Part shown: piece after piece, positions 35,332 through 44,092 of the stretch
Layout: every line of letters starts with the position of its first letter
How positions within the stretch are numbered: position 1 is the first letter of the stretch
Assembly: GCF_003123725.1 (NCBI RefSeq)
Contig: NZ_QETA01000001.1
Span: 1,030,550 to 1,094,549 of the forward strand
From: Corticimicrobacter populi
GTDB taxonomy: Bacteria; Pseudomonadota; Gammaproteobacteria; Burkholderiales; Burkholderiaceae_B
Reading direction: 5' to 3'
DNA: 64,000 bases
Translations under genes and position numbers: made by a program
The notes under the pieces: model-generated
The model's input: the letters and a program-made list of their open reading frames with translations, nothing else
The model's database searches: none
What the model was told of the DNA's origin: nothing

Positions 35332-35460
35332 TCAACAAAGTTTCGTCCGGCGCTGCACAAAATCATAAGACCCTGGCACCTGCAGTCCATCTGACAAAGA
35401 ACTGACGATACCCCTGCCGATCAAAGACGAAAACACCACCCCTGCTGCATCAGATTTCAT
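35332..35460 (-). CDS. Possible 42-aa protein or gene remnant
   Basis: ATG 35460 opens a frame to TGA 35332-35334, 4 bp downstream of the 145-aa gene on the same strand. The product contains GVVFSSLIGRGIVSSLSDGL and VPGSYDFVQRR. The Shine-Dalgarno is weak (GAG just upstream). It could be a short real gene or the decayed remains of a longer one. Confidence 0.3.
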   Translation of the reverse strand: MKSDAAGVVFSSLIGRGIVSSLSDGLQVPGSYDFVQRRTKLC

Positions 35461-35464
35461 CAAC

Positions 35465-35902
35465 TCAATTTTCATATCCCTCCCACGACCAAAAAATACG
35501 CTGGTATTGCTCGTGATCGGGCATTACAAACGGTACTTTTTCACATACCTGCTTCAAAATCAGAACCAGATCCTGCCTCAAGGTCGCATCGTCCACATAA
35601 GCCTGGATACCCACCGCATACTGAAAAACTGCGTCTTTGCCAGGCATTTCACGCAGTTCTCCAGGCGCAATATCTTCCTCGTCGCAAGCCATGATCAGTA
35701 CCGTATCACCAATGGGGCACTGCAGTGCGACACTTTCCAGTTGATTGATCCGTGCCTGTATGTCAGGTATGACGCGCCGGTATGCCCTCGTATAAAGCCG
35801 GTTCCTTGACACGAGCGCAATAGAAAAATCCATACTGTGATACCCATTCCCGCCTTTTCCAATCCGCCATTCTGCCACGACAGCGCCCGGCAACAGGCTC
35901 AA
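35465..35902 (-). CDS. Uncharacterised protein (122-145 aa)
   Basis: The TTG start at 35902 overlaps the ugd stop (TTGA); ATG 35833 ([14 protein letters not shown]) would give 122 aa and is at least as likely. The sequence is mixed alpha/beta ([40 protein letters not shown]) and unrecognised. It lies directly behind ugd on the same strand but resembles the small unknown genes to its left more than a sugar gene. Confidence 0.6.
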   Translation of the reverse strand: MSLLPGAVVAEWRIGKGGNGYHSMDFSIALVSRNRLYTRAYRRVIPDIQARINQLESVALQCPIGDTVLIMACDEEDIAPGELREMPGKDAVFQYAVGIQAYVDDATLRQDLVLILKQVCEKVPFVMPDHEQYQRIFWSWEGYEN

Positions 35903-37065
35903 TCCTGTCCGAACAGATCCCGCGTATAGATTCTGTCGGCCACATCATCAAGTTCGGCGCTGCGCCGATTGGCGACGATCACATCGCTGATGCGCTTGAA
36001 CTCATCGAGATCGCGTACTACACGAGAATGAAAAAACGTCTCCTGGCGCAAAACCGGCTCATAGACCACCACCTCGACACCGCGCGCCTTGATACGCTTC
36101 ATCACCCCTTGTACGGCTGACGCACGTAGGTTGTCCGAGCCCTCTTTCATCACCAGCCGGTAGATGCCCACGACCCGGGGCTGACGCCTCAGAATCGAGG
36201 CTGCCACGAAATCCTTGCGCGTACCATTGGCCTCGACGATGGCGCGGATCAGGTTGCTCGGCACCCTGTCGTAATTGGCCAGCAACTGGCGCGTGTCCTT
36301 GGGCAGGCAATAGCCGCCATAGCCAAAGGAAGGATTGTTGTAATGCTCGCCGATACGCGGATCCAGTCCCACGCCCCGGATGATCTGTCGCGTGTCCAGG
36401 CCATGTGTTTCGGCAAAGGTATCGAGTTCGTTGAAATACGCCACGCGCATGGCCAGATAGGTATTGGCAAACAGCTTGATGGCCTCGGCTTCTGTTGAGC
36501 CGGTCAGCAGCACCGGCACATCACTCTGCCGGGCACCTTCCTGCATGAGACGGGCAAAGGCTTCGCCGCGTGCCGACCGCTCACCGACGATGATGCGGGA
36601 AGGATAGAGATTGTCGTGCAGTGCGCGGCCCTCGCGCAGGAATTCCGGCGCGAAGAACAGTCGGTCCGATCCCACGCTCTGCCGCAAACTGCGCGTATAG
36701 CCTACCGGCACAGTCGATTTGATGACCATGGTGGCCTGCGGGTTGATGCGCAGGATATCCTGCACGACAGCCTCGATGCTGCGGGTGTCAAAGCGATTGG
36801 TTTCCGGATCATAATCAGTCGGCGTGGCGATGATCACAAATGCCGCCTGCCGATAGGCCTCATGTGGGTCCAGCGTTGCCTTGAAATCCAGTTCCGTATT
36901 CTGCAACTGGTGGCTGATGTCGGGATCCTCGATGGGTGACTGGCCCGCATTGAGCGCCCTGACCCGCTCCGGCACGATATCGAGTGCCACCACCTGGTGG
37001 CGTCGTGCCAGAAGAATGGCGTTGGACAGGCCGACATAGCCTGTACCCACGACTGCGATTTTCAT
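35899..37065 (-). CDS. ugd: UDP-glucose 6-dehydrogenase
   Basis: 388 aa, the same length as the enterobacterial Ugd and very like it. NAD-binding loop GTGYVGLS (7-14), [45 protein letters not shown], and the nucleophile Cys253 in [12 protein letters not shown]. The enzyme makes UDP-glucuronate from UDP-glucose with two NAD+. The ATG at 37065 has an AGAGG Shine-Dalgarno. It is divergent from plcP-agt-like genes, with a Pho-box-like repeat about 100 bp upstream pointing toward ugd. UDP-glucuronate is a known sugar donor for Agt-type enzymes, so it may feed glucuronosyl-diacylglycerol synthesis. Confidence 0.95.
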   Translation of the reverse strand: MKIAVVGTGYVGLSNAILLARRHQVVALDIVPERVRALNAGQSPIEDPDISHQLQNTELDFKATLDPHEAYRQAAFVIIATPTDYDPETNRFDTRSIEAVVQDILRINPQATMVIKSTVPVGYTRSLRQSVGSDRLFFAPEFLREGRALHDNLYPSRIIVGERSARGEAFARLMQEGARQSDVPVLLTGSTEAEAIKLFANTYLAMRVAYFNELDTFAETHGLDTRQIIRGVGLDPRIGEHYNNPSFGYGGYCLPKDTRQLLANYDRVPSNLIRAIVEANGTRKDFVAASILRRQPRVVGIYRLVMKEGSDNLRASAVQGVMKRIKARGVEVVVYEPVLRQETFFHSRVVRDLDEFKRISDVIVANRRSAELDDVADRIYTRDLFGQD

Positions 37066-37152
37066 GATCGACCTCTTTATCTGTATGGACGGCATGCAGC
37101 CAGTCCTCGCGTGTCTCCATCCTTCAGGTTAGGCATGTGGCATGACCGCTTC

Positions 37153-37181
37153 GTGGCAAATTGAAGACAGGTTCGTGACAG
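37153..37181 (-). promoter_or_regulatory. Pho-box-like repeats facing ugd
   Basis: Read on the minus strand: CTGTCAC-GAAC-CTGTCTT (37181 down to 37164), then CAAT-TTGCCAC. The first two 7-mers match the PhoB consensus CTGTCAT-N4-CTGTCAT at 12 of 14 positions with the correct 11-bp period; the third is weaker. This is a candidate PhoB site for ugd. Confidence 0.55.
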
Positions 37182-37218
37182 CCGACAGAACTGTTGTTGA
37201 AACCTGGCCGCCATCAAA

Positions 37219-37236
37219 ATGACATGCAGCCGTCAT
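37219..37236 (+). promoter_or_regulatory. Pho-box-like repeats facing plcP-agt
   Basis: ATGACAT-GCAG-CCGTCAT matches CTGTCAT-N4-CTGTCAT at 11 of 14 positions. TAATAC (37249-37254) lies 12 bp downstream as a possible -10 box, the spacing expected for PhoB-activated promoters where the box replaces the -35. Transcription would then begin at or next to the ATG at 37260. Confidence 0.5.
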
Positions 37237-37259
37237 GCAGGACTGGCGTAATACACGTC

Positions 37260-38075
37260 ATGGATACGTCACACGCCCCGCTGCGCTATCGCGCGATCTG
37301 GATCTCGGATCTGCACCTGGGTACGTCAGGATGCAAGGCCGAACCACTGCTGGAATTCCTGCGCCTGCATGATGCAGATACGCTCTACCTGGTTGGCGAT
37401 ATCGTCGATGGCTGGCGGCTTAAAAAGCGCTGGAACTGGCCCCAGGCTCACAACGATGTGGTGCAGAAACTGCTGCGCAAGGTTCGCAAAGGCACCCGAG
37501 TGGTCTATATCCCGGGCAATCACGACGAGTTTGCCCGGCAATACGACCGGCAACTGTTCGGCGGCATTGAAGTACTGCTCGAGACCGAACACATGACGGC
37601 AGATGGCAAGCGACTCTGGATCACCCATGGCGACCAGTTCGATGGCGTGATCCAGTATGCAAAATGGCTGGCCTACCTGGGCGACCAGCTCTACACCCTG
37701 ATCCTGATGCTGAACCACTGGTTCAACCGCGTGCGCAATCGCATGGGTCTGGGCTACTGGTCGCTTTCCCAGTATCTCAAGCACAAGGTCAAGGATGCCG
37801 TCTCCTTCATCTCGGCCTACGAACAGGTGCTGGTCAACGAAACACGACGACGCCAGTATGACGGCGTGGTCTGTGGCCACATTCACAAGGCCGAGTTGCG
37901 GGAAATAGACGGCATCCTGTACTGCAACGACGGTGACTGGGTCGAAAGCCTGACCGCTCTGGTCGAACACTACGATGGTCGCCTGGAACTGCTTGACTGC
38001 AGCCGTTACAGCCATGGCACGCATACCGAAGAAGCAACTGCCCACACCACGCAACACATCAGGGGGCAATCTTGA
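37260..38075 (+). CDS. plcP: PlcP-like phospholipase C (LpxH-like metallophosphoesterase)
   Basis: 271 aa. Dinuclear metal motifs: SDLHLGT (D17, H19), GDIVDGWRLKK (46-56), GNHDE (86-90), THGDQFD (122-128), GHIHKAE (206-212). The segments WNWPQAHNDVVQKLLRK and GYWSLSQYLKHKVKDAV, and pairing with a GT4 enzyme, mark the PlcP type, which cuts phospholipids to diacylglycerol under phosphate limitation, rather than lipid-A LpxH. No Shine-Dalgarno precedes ATG 37260, and a possible -10 box is only 5 bp away, so the mRNA may be leaderless. Overlaps the next gene (TTGA, 38072-38075). Confidence 0.85.
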   Translation: MDTSHAPLRYRAIWISDLHLGTSGCKAEPLLEFLRLHDADTLYLVGDIVDGWRLKKRWNWPQAHNDVVQKLLRKVRKGTRVVYIPGNHDEFARQYDRQLFGGIEVLLETEHMTADGKRLWITHGDQFDGVIQYAKWLAYLGDQLYTLILMLNHWFNRVRNRMGLGYWSLSQYLKHKVKDAVSFISAYEQVLVNETRRRQYDGVVCGHIHKAELREIDGILYCNDGDWVESLTALVEHYDGRLELLDCSRYSHGTHTEEATAHTTQHIRGQS

Positions 38076-39097
38076 AAATTCTTCTGGTCACCGATGCCTG
38101 GTCGCCGCAGATCAACGGGGTGGTGTTCACGCTGCAGCAGACCCGCCGCATTCTGACGGACATGGGCCATACCGTGGCCGTCATCCATCCCGGCCTGTTC
38201 CGTTCCATCCCCTGCCCGACCTATCCCGAGATCCGCCTGTCGCTGGGTGCCGGACGGCGAGTGGCCGAACTGATCCGCAACTTTGCGCCGGATGCCCTGC
38301 ATATCGCCACCGAGGGGCCACTGGGCATGGCAGCACGCCGCCATGCCCTGCGTACCGGCATGCCATTCACCACGGCCTATCACACCCGCTTTCCGGAATA
38401 TATCCAGGCGCGCATCCGCCTGCCACTGGCGCTGACCTATCGCTGGCTGCGCTGGTTCCACGGCCCGGCTGCGCGCACCATGGTGCCCACCCGCAGCGTA
38501 CGGGCCGACCTGTTGACCCACGGCTTCGACCCGGCACGCGTCATCGTCTGGTCACGCGGAGTCGATCTGGATACGTTCAGACCAGATCCTGCCGATCCTG
38601 AGGCCTGCCCTGCCCAACCCGCCACTCGGCCGGTATTCCTGTATGCAGGACGCACCGCCGTGGAAAAAAACCTGGATGCCTTTCTGAGCCTCTCCCTGCC
38701 GGGTGAAAAATGGGTCGTCGGCGATGGCCCCGTCCTGACCTCGCTCAAGGCCCGCTATCCGGACGTACGTTTTCTGGGGGCATTGCCACATATCGAGCTG
38801 GCACACTGCTACCGGATGGCCGATGTCTTCGTGTTTCCCAGCCTGACCGACACCTTCGGACTGGTCCTGCTGGAAGCCATGGCCTGCGGCTGTCCGATTG
38901 CGGCACTGCCGGCCTCGGCGACGATTGATGTGCTGGGTGACTCGGGTGCGGGGGTCATTGATGCCGATCTGCAGGCTGCCTGTCTGCAGGCCCTGAAGAT
39001 TGATCGCAGCATCCCGGCAGCCTACGCATGTGGTTTTTCCTGGGAACAGACCACACGCGTCTTCTTCGAAGCACTGCAGCCCATTGAGGCGCAATGA
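38072..39097 (+). CDS. agt: Agt-like GT4 diacylglycerol glycosyltransferase
   Basis: 341 aa. The TTG start overlaps the plcP stop and gives the canonical GT4 N-terminus MKILLVTDAWSPQINGVVFT. Other landmarks: TEGPLGMAARR, FTTAYHTRFPEYIQAR, LYAGRTAVEKNL and FPSLTDTFGLVLLEAMACG (the EX7E-type nucleotide-sugar site with Asp in the first position, usual for this subgroup). Agt enzymes transfer glucose, galactose or glucuronate from UDP-sugars to diacylglycerol, giving phosphorus-free lipids. Coupling to plcP and divergence from ugd support that role. Confidence 0.85.
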   Translation: MKILLVTDAWSPQINGVVFTLQQTRRILTDMGHTVAVIHPGLFRSIPCPTYPEIRLSLGAGRRVAELIRNFAPDALHIATEGPLGMAARRHALRTGMPFTTAYHTRFPEYIQARIRLPLALTYRWLRWFHGPAARTMVPTRSVRADLLTHGFDPARVIVWSRGVDLDTFRPDPADPEACPAQPATRPVFLYAGRTAVEKNLDAFLSLSLPGEKWVVGDGPVLTSLKARYPDVRFLGALPHIELAHCYRMADVFVFPSLTDTFGLVLLEAMACGCPIAALPASATIDVLGDSGAGVIDADLQAACLQALKIDRSIPAAYACGFSWEQTTRVFFEALQPIEAQ

Positions 39098-39138
39098 CAC
39101 TGCTATGATGCCGGTTTGCCATCTTGCGATCGTCCGCC

Positions 39139-40299
39139 ATGCCGTCCGTCCAGCCCGCTGCCGTTTCCCCACTCATTTTGGAATGGCAGGAGCATGATCA
39201 ACCCTGTCGCGCCTTGTGGCGCGACCAGCACGGTACGCCCCCGCTGCGCCTGCAGGCAGCCGACGATACGCTGAGCGCCGATGCCGCCTACCGGCTGATC
39301 AGCCAGGGTACTGCTCTGGTCTGGCGCGGCGACTATCACAATGCCCGCCAGTTGCTCAAGGCACTGGCCAGCCGTGTGGACCGACGCCAGCAGCAGCCAC
39401 GCCGCAATGACGCCGCCCCCCAGACACCCCAGTCTCAGTTTCACCAGCACCGTCTGCGCCAGTCCCAGCGCGCCCAGATACTGAATCGGCTGCTGATTCC
39501 GGTCGAAGCCGATGGCACGATTGCGCTGCGCCGTGCCCCCGATCTTGGCGAGGCCTGCCGGGCGGCGCTGGGGCCTGCCGGCCAGCCCGAACTGATCCCG
39601 TTGCGAGCACTGCAAGGCTATGTCGGCGCATGGGAGTGGCAAAAGAAAGGCATCGAGATTGCCGGCCTGCCTGCACGCATCCACGTGCCGCATGGCGTTT
39701 ATTCACCGATCCGGGGCGAATACCTGCCGTTGCTGGCCAACGCCCCCCTGCCACCGGGTGCCCGCAGCGCCTTCGATATCGGCACAGGCAGCGGCGTGCT
39801 ATCGGCCTTGCTGCTGCAGCGTGGCCTCGAGCGCGTCGTCGGCACCGACCTTAACCCCCGTGCGCTGGCCTGCGCACGCGACAACCTGGCCCGCATGGGC
39901 CATGCCGACACATTCCAGGCCGTAGCCTGCGACCTGTTTCCACCGGGTCGGGCCGACCTGATTGTCTGCAACCCGCCGTGGCTGCCGGCCAAGCCGACCA
40001 GCCAGATCGAACAGGCCGTCTACGATCCCGGCCACCGCATGTTGCTGGGCTTTCTGCAAGGTGTACCCCATCATCTCGAAGACGGGGGGCAGGCCTGGCT
40101 GATCCTGTCCGACCTGGCCGAGCACCTCGGCCTGCGCACGCCCCAGATGCTGCCGGAAGCCTTCGCTCAGGCCGGCCTGAGGGTTATCGGCCGCAGCGAC
40201 ACCCGGCCCGTCCACCCCAAGGCCCTGGATCGCAACGATCCTCTCTACGAGGCGCGCAGCCAGGAAACGACGACACTGTGGCGACTGGCGATCGCCTGA
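39139..40299 (+). CDS. PrmC-like class I methyltransferase
   Basis: 386 aa from the ATG at 39139. The SAM-binding loop is FDIGTGSGVLSALL, followed by the acidic loop VGTDLNPRALACARDNL and the catalytic-type NPPW motif (VCNPPWLPAKP) used by N-methyltransferases acting on Gln or adenine. A 190-residue N-terminal region with a Gln/Arg-rich stretch (RRQQQPRRN) probably binds the substrate. The target is unknown. It follows agt by 41 bp but is not an obvious member of the lipid module. Confidence 0.83.
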   Translation: MPSVQPAAVSPLILEWQEHDQPCRALWRDQHGTPPLRLQAADDTLSADAAYRLISQGTALVWRGDYHNARQLLKALASRVDRRQQQPRRNDAAPQTPQSQFHQHRLRQSQRAQILNRLLIPVEADGTIALRRAPDLGEACRAALGPAGQPELIPLRALQGYVGAWEWQKKGIEIAGLPARIHVPHGVYSPIRGEYLPLLANAPLPPGARSAFDIGTGSGVLSALLLQRGLERVVGTDLNPRALACARDNLARMGHADTFQAVACDLFPPGRADLIVCNPPWLPAKPTSQIEQAVYDPGHRMLLGFLQGVPHHLEDGGQAWLILSDLAEHLGLRTPQMLPEAFAQAGLRVIGRSDTRPVHPKALDRNDPLYEARSQETTTLWRLAIA

Positions 40300-40358
40300 A
40301 GCCGTTGATCTGCCCTCGGGAATACCCGAAAACCGGGCTCCTCACGCCTTTTCGTCCC

Positions 40359-40385
40359 TAAATTCCGCAGTGCAACGCACGTTAA
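40359..40385 (+). promoter_or_regulatory. Possible sigma-28 promoter for chemoreceptor
   Basis: TAAATTCC-N11-CACGTTAA resembles the FliA consensus TAAAGTTT-N11-GCCGATAA (10 of 16 positions, exact 11-bp spacer), 58 bp upstream of the chemoreceptor ATG. Confidence 0.35.
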
Positions 40386-40443
40386 CCTGCTCAGGAGACA
40401 TTGCAGTCTGATTACATAACATAACGCATCAGAAGGAAGCATC

Positions 40444-42009
40444 ATGGCCTTGCGCTCGATACACTCCCTGAGCCTGGGCAAACGCCTGGGCCTGCTCGTG
40501 ACATTGACAGTGGCCGGCGTTCTGGCCATCACTGCCACCTTCCTGTTCTCCGAACGCACTCTGCTCATGCAGGAACGTGCCCAGGGCGTGCGCCAGACAG
40601 TGGAAACCGCCTACAGCCTGGTTGCCAGTTTCCATGCCCGCGCCCAGGCCGGGGAAATGAGCGAAGAAGCCGCCCGCCAGGCCAGCATCACCGCGCTGCG
40701 TGCCATGCGCTACAGCGGCAACGAGTACTTCTGGATCAACGACATGGACGCCCGCATCGTGCTCCATCCGATCCGCCCCGAACTCGAAGGCAAGGACATG
40801 AGCGACAGCCGTGATCCGACCGGCCTGCGTCTCTTTGTGGCCTTCGTCGACAAGGTCAAGGCCAGCGGAGCCGGTTTCGTGCATTACATGTGGCCCAAAC
40901 CTGGCGGCGAAGCGCCTGTCCCAAAGGCTTCCTATGTGCAGGGCTTCGCACCATGGGGATGGGTACTGGGTTCCGGTGTCTACGTCGATACCGTACAGGC
41001 CACCTTCCTGCAACGTGTCACCTGGTTCGGCGGCGGCGCGCTCCTCTTGGCGCTGGTCCTGCTGGCTACCGGCATCGTCATTACACGCGGCCTGCTGCGC
41101 CAGATCGGCGGCGAGCCGGGTCCTGCCGCAGTCGCCACCCAGCGCATGGCTCAGGGAGACCTGACCAGCGACATCGTCGTCCTGCCGGGTGCCGAGGACA
41201 GCCTGCTGCACGCTATCCGCACCATGCGCGACAACCTCGCGCAAATCGTGCGCGGCGTCCATGCGGGCACGGAATCGATTGCCACGGCCGCGCACCAGAT
41301 CGCATCGGGCAACAACGACCTGGCCAGCCGTACCGAACATCAGGCCAGTTCGCTCGAACAGACGGCCGCTTCAATGGAAGAATTCACTGCCACAGTCCGT
41401 CTCAATGCCGACAATGCCGGAGCGGCCGCAGCACTGGCCGCCTCGGCAGCCGAAGTTGCCACGCAAGGGGGCGTGGTCGTCGAGCAGGTCGTCAGCACCA
41501 TGGGGGAAGTCGATGCCGCCTCACGCAAGATCGTCGATATCATTGCAGTGATCGATGGCATCGCCTTCCAGACCAACATCCTGGCGCTCAATGCAGCCGT
41601 CGAGGCAGCACGGGCGGGCGAACAGGGCAAGGGGTTCGCCGTGGTCGCCTCTGAGGTACGTGCATTGGCCCAGCGTTCCGCATCGGCAGCACGCGAGGTC
41701 AAGCAGTTGATCGATGCATCGGTCGCCAGTGTCGGACGTGGCAATGCGCTGGCCGAGGATGCCGGCAAAACCATTCGCGAGGTGGTTCGCAGCGTGCAAG
41801 GCGTGACCCGCATCATGGACGAAATCGCCACTGCCAGCCGCGAACAGTCCGACGGCATCACGCAGATCAACCAGGCCGTCAACAGCATGGACCAGGCCAC
41901 CCAGCAGAATGCAGCTCTGGTCAGCGAGTCGGCTTCCGCCGCCGAATCGCTCAACGATCAGGCCGGGCAGCTCAAGTCCATGGTGGCGATTTTCAAGACC
42001 CGCGACTGA
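40444..42009 (+). CDS. Methyl-accepting chemotaxis protein with single Cache sensor
   Basis: 521 aa. TM1 about residues 12-32, a periplasmic single-Cache (sCache_2) domain with [36 protein letters not shown] and [22 protein letters not shown]2 about 198-220, HAMP, then the tip [20 protein letters not shown]. sCache_2 sensors bind small organic acids such as pyruvate or C2-C3 acids. AGAAGGAAGC gives a good Shine-Dalgarno. The C-terminus has no pentapeptide tether. The 3' end overlaps the convergent LysR gene by 17 nt. Confidence 0.92.
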   Translation: MALRSIHSLSLGKRLGLLVTLTVAGVLAITATFLFSERTLLMQERAQGVRQTVETAYSLVASFHARAQAGEMSEEAARQASITALRAMRYSGNEYFWINDMDARIVLHPIRPELEGKDMSDSRDPTGLRLFVAFVDKVKASGAGFVHYMWPKPGGEAPVPKASYVQGFAPWGWVLGSGVYVDTVQATFLQRVTWFGGGALLLALVLLATGIVITRGLLRQIGGEPGPAAVATQRMAQGDLTSDIVVLPGAEDSLLHAIRTMRDNLAQIVRGVHAGTESIATAAHQIASGNNDLASRTEHQASSLEQTAASMEEFTATVRLNADNAGAAAALAASAAEVATQGGVVVEQVVSTMGEVDAASRKIVDIIAVIDGIAFQTNILALNAAVEAARAGEQGKGFAVVASEVRALAQRSASAAREVKQLIDASVASVGRGNALAEDAGKTIREVVRSVQGVTRIMDEIATASREQSDGITQINQAVNSMDQATQQNAALVSESASAAESLNDQAGQLKSMVAIFKTRD

Positions 42010-42898
42010 CTTCGTCCTGGGCACCGGCCAGTAACTGCTCCGCCAGCCGATCCAGCAAGCGCTGGAAAGCCGGAGCGGCATATCCCTGCCGCCAGACCAG
42101 GCTGGTGGCAACATGCATCATGTGCCGGGCGGCAACGCCCGGCACGTCACCCGCCAGGGTCAGCACGCTGCGCGGCAACACGGTTACGCAAGCCCCGGCG
42201 GCCACGCAGGCCACCATGGCGTGATACGACCCCATCTCCTGCACGGTCCAGCCCGGCATCGCTGGCACACCCAGCCAGTTTTCGGCCAATGCACGATAGG
42301 TGCATCCCTGCGGAAACGCGGCCAGCGAACGCACTCGCCACGCATCCTGTGCTTTGTCAGCTTCGACAACAGGTGTCAGCATCAGCAACTCCTCGCGCCA
42401 CAGACGCGTCTGCGCCAGATCCATGTCATCCAGTGCAAGCTGAGCATCCTCCCCGGCAGGCAAGGCCACGAACGCGCAATCCTGGACGCCCGTCCTGACC
42501 TGCTCCAGAAGCCGCCGGGACGGCCCGGTCGACACCTCCAGCCGGGTATCCGGATAGCACGCATGGTAATCCGACAGCACTGCAGGCAACCGACTGGCGG
42601 CCGTGCTTTCCATGCTGCCAATCCGCAATACACCCCCTGCCCGCCCACCCGTGACCACCTGGCGAGCCTCGTCTTCCAGCGCCAGCATGCGCTGGGCATA
42701 CCCCAGCAAGCGTTCTCCCGCCGAAGACAGACTCAGACGCTTGCCGCTCCGGATAAACAGATCCGCCCCGATATCGGCCTCCAATTGCTGGATACGGGTC
42801 GTGACATTGGAAGGCACCCGGCCCAGACGAGTCGCTGCGCGTGTGATGCTGAGTTCTGCCGCCACGACACAGAAGATGTTAAGGGACTCCGAATCCAT
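41993..42898 (-). CDS. LysR-type regulator divergent from nitronate monooxygenase
   Basis: 301 aa from the ATG at 42898. N-terminal [23 protein letters not shown] then [20 protein letters not shown]. The effector domain is complete, ending around [15 protein letters not shown]. The 108-bp AT-rich gap to the divergent monooxygenase gene makes that gene its likely target. The effector is unknown. Confidence 0.88.
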   Translation of the reverse strand: MDSESLNIFCVVAAELSITRAATRLGRVPSNVTTRIQQLEADIGADLFIRSGKRLSLSSAGERLLGYAQRMLALEDEARQVVTGGRAGGVLRIGSMESTAASRLPAVLSDYHACYPDTRLEVSTGPSRRLLEQVRTGVQDCAFVALPAGEDAQLALDDMDLAQTRLWREELLMLTPVVEADKAQDAWRVRSLAAFPQGCTYRALAENWLGVPAMPGWTVQEMGSYHAMVACVAAGACVTVLPRSVLTLAGDVPGVAARHMMHVATSLVWRQGYAAPAFQRLLDRLAEQLLAGAQDEVSRGS

Positions 42899-43006
42899 AT
42901 ATTCTTTATTGAAGAATAAAAAATATATTATATTCATAAAAAATGAATTTATTGCGTTATACCACTGCCCCCATTGACACACTTCATGTCCAAAGGACCA
43001 CCCATC

Positions 43007-44092
43007 ATGTCCCTGCCGATTGCCAGTCCGCTTTCCCGCCGGCTTGATCTGACCATTCCGCTCATCCAGGCTCCCATGGCCGGTGTCGCTACACCGCAAC
43101 TGGCAGCAGCCGTCTCTCGAGCGGGCGCACTGGGTTCGCTGGCATTGGGAACCGTCAGTGTCGAACAGGCAGCCAATCAGATTGACAGCCTGCGCGCACT
43201 GACCGACAGGCCTTTCAATGTGAATTTCTTCTGCCATCAGCCACCGGCCCATGACCCTGCACGCGACAGCGCCTGGCTGACGTACCTGACCCCCCATTTC
43301 CAGAGGCTCGGTGCCACGCCACCAGCGAATCTGGCACCTGCGTATGGAACCGCGCTGGGCAATGATGCCATGCTGGAGATGCTGCTCGACCGCCGTCCGC
43401 CAGTCGTCAGCTTTCACTTCGGATTGCCCGATACCCGCTGGGTCACCGCCCTGCATCAGGCAGGCATCCTGTTGATCGCCTGCATCACCACGCAGGTCGA
43501 AGCAGATCAGGCAGAGCAGGCAGGCATGGATATGCTGATTGCCCAGGGCATGGAGGCTGGCGGGCATCGCGGCTGCTTCGACCCGGATCATGATGCCCGG
43601 CAAAGCCTGCCGGTGCTGCTGGGCCAGCTCAGGCAAAGCTGCCGCCTTCCCGTGATCGCGGCGGGCGGACTGATGGATGGCCGTGACCTGGCAGCCGTAC
43701 AGATGCTCGGCGCTGCGGGTGCACAACTGGGTACGGCATTCATCCTGTGCCCGGAATCATCCGCAGCCCCGACCTACCGAGCCGCACTGCAGCAGGCACA
43801 GCCCGGCCAGACCGACATCACCGCCACCATTTCAGGACGGCCGGCACGCGGTCTTGCCAATCGCATGCATCACCTGCTGACAGCAGACGCGCCACCGATT
43901 GCCGCCTACCCCAATGCCTACACGGCCGGCAAGGCATTGATCCAGGCAGCAGCAACCCAAGGCAACCCGGCCTACGCCGCATACTGGGCCGGCCAGGGCG
44001 TCGCACGGGCACGTGCCATGCCCGCAGCGGCTCTGGTGCAATGCCTGGCAGATGAGTGGCAGCAGGCATTGCACGAAGCCTGCCAATCATGA
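43007..44092 (+). CDS. Nitronate monooxygenase (FMN)
   Basis: 361 aa. ATG 43007 has AAAGGA upstream; ATG 42986 is the alternative. TIM-barrel landmarks: IPLIQAPMAGVATPQLAAAV, AGALGSLALGTVSVEQAANQ, FNVNFFCHQPP, QGMEAGGHRGCF with the catalytic-type His, LPVIAAGGLMDGRDLAAVQM and GAAGAQLGTAFILCPESSA. The enzyme oxidises nitronates such as propionate 3-nitronate, a plant and fungal toxin. The divergent LysR probably induces it. Confidence 0.88.
   Translation: MSLPIASPLSRRLDLTIPLIQAPMAGVATPQLAAAVSRAGALGSLALGTVSVEQAANQIDSLRALTDRPFNVNFFCHQPPAHDPARDSAWLTYLTPHFQRLGATPPANLAPAYGTALGNDAMLEMLLDRRPPVVSFHFGLPDTRWVTALHQAGILLIACITTQVEADQAEQAGMDMLIAQGMEAGGHRGCFDPDHDARQSLPVLLGQLRQSCRLPVIAAGGLMDGRDLAAVQMLGAAGAQLGTAFILCPESSAAPTYRAALQQAQPGQTDITATISGRPARGLANRMHHLLTADAPPIAAYPNAYTAGKALIQAAATQGNPAYAAYWAGQGVARARAMPAAALVQCLADEWQQALHEACQS

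Noticed and set aside
37260..38075. Annotation as lipid-A enzyme LpxH
   Set aside because: The metal motifs are shared, but the internal PlcP-type segments and coupling to a GT4 glycosyltransferase fit PlcP better.
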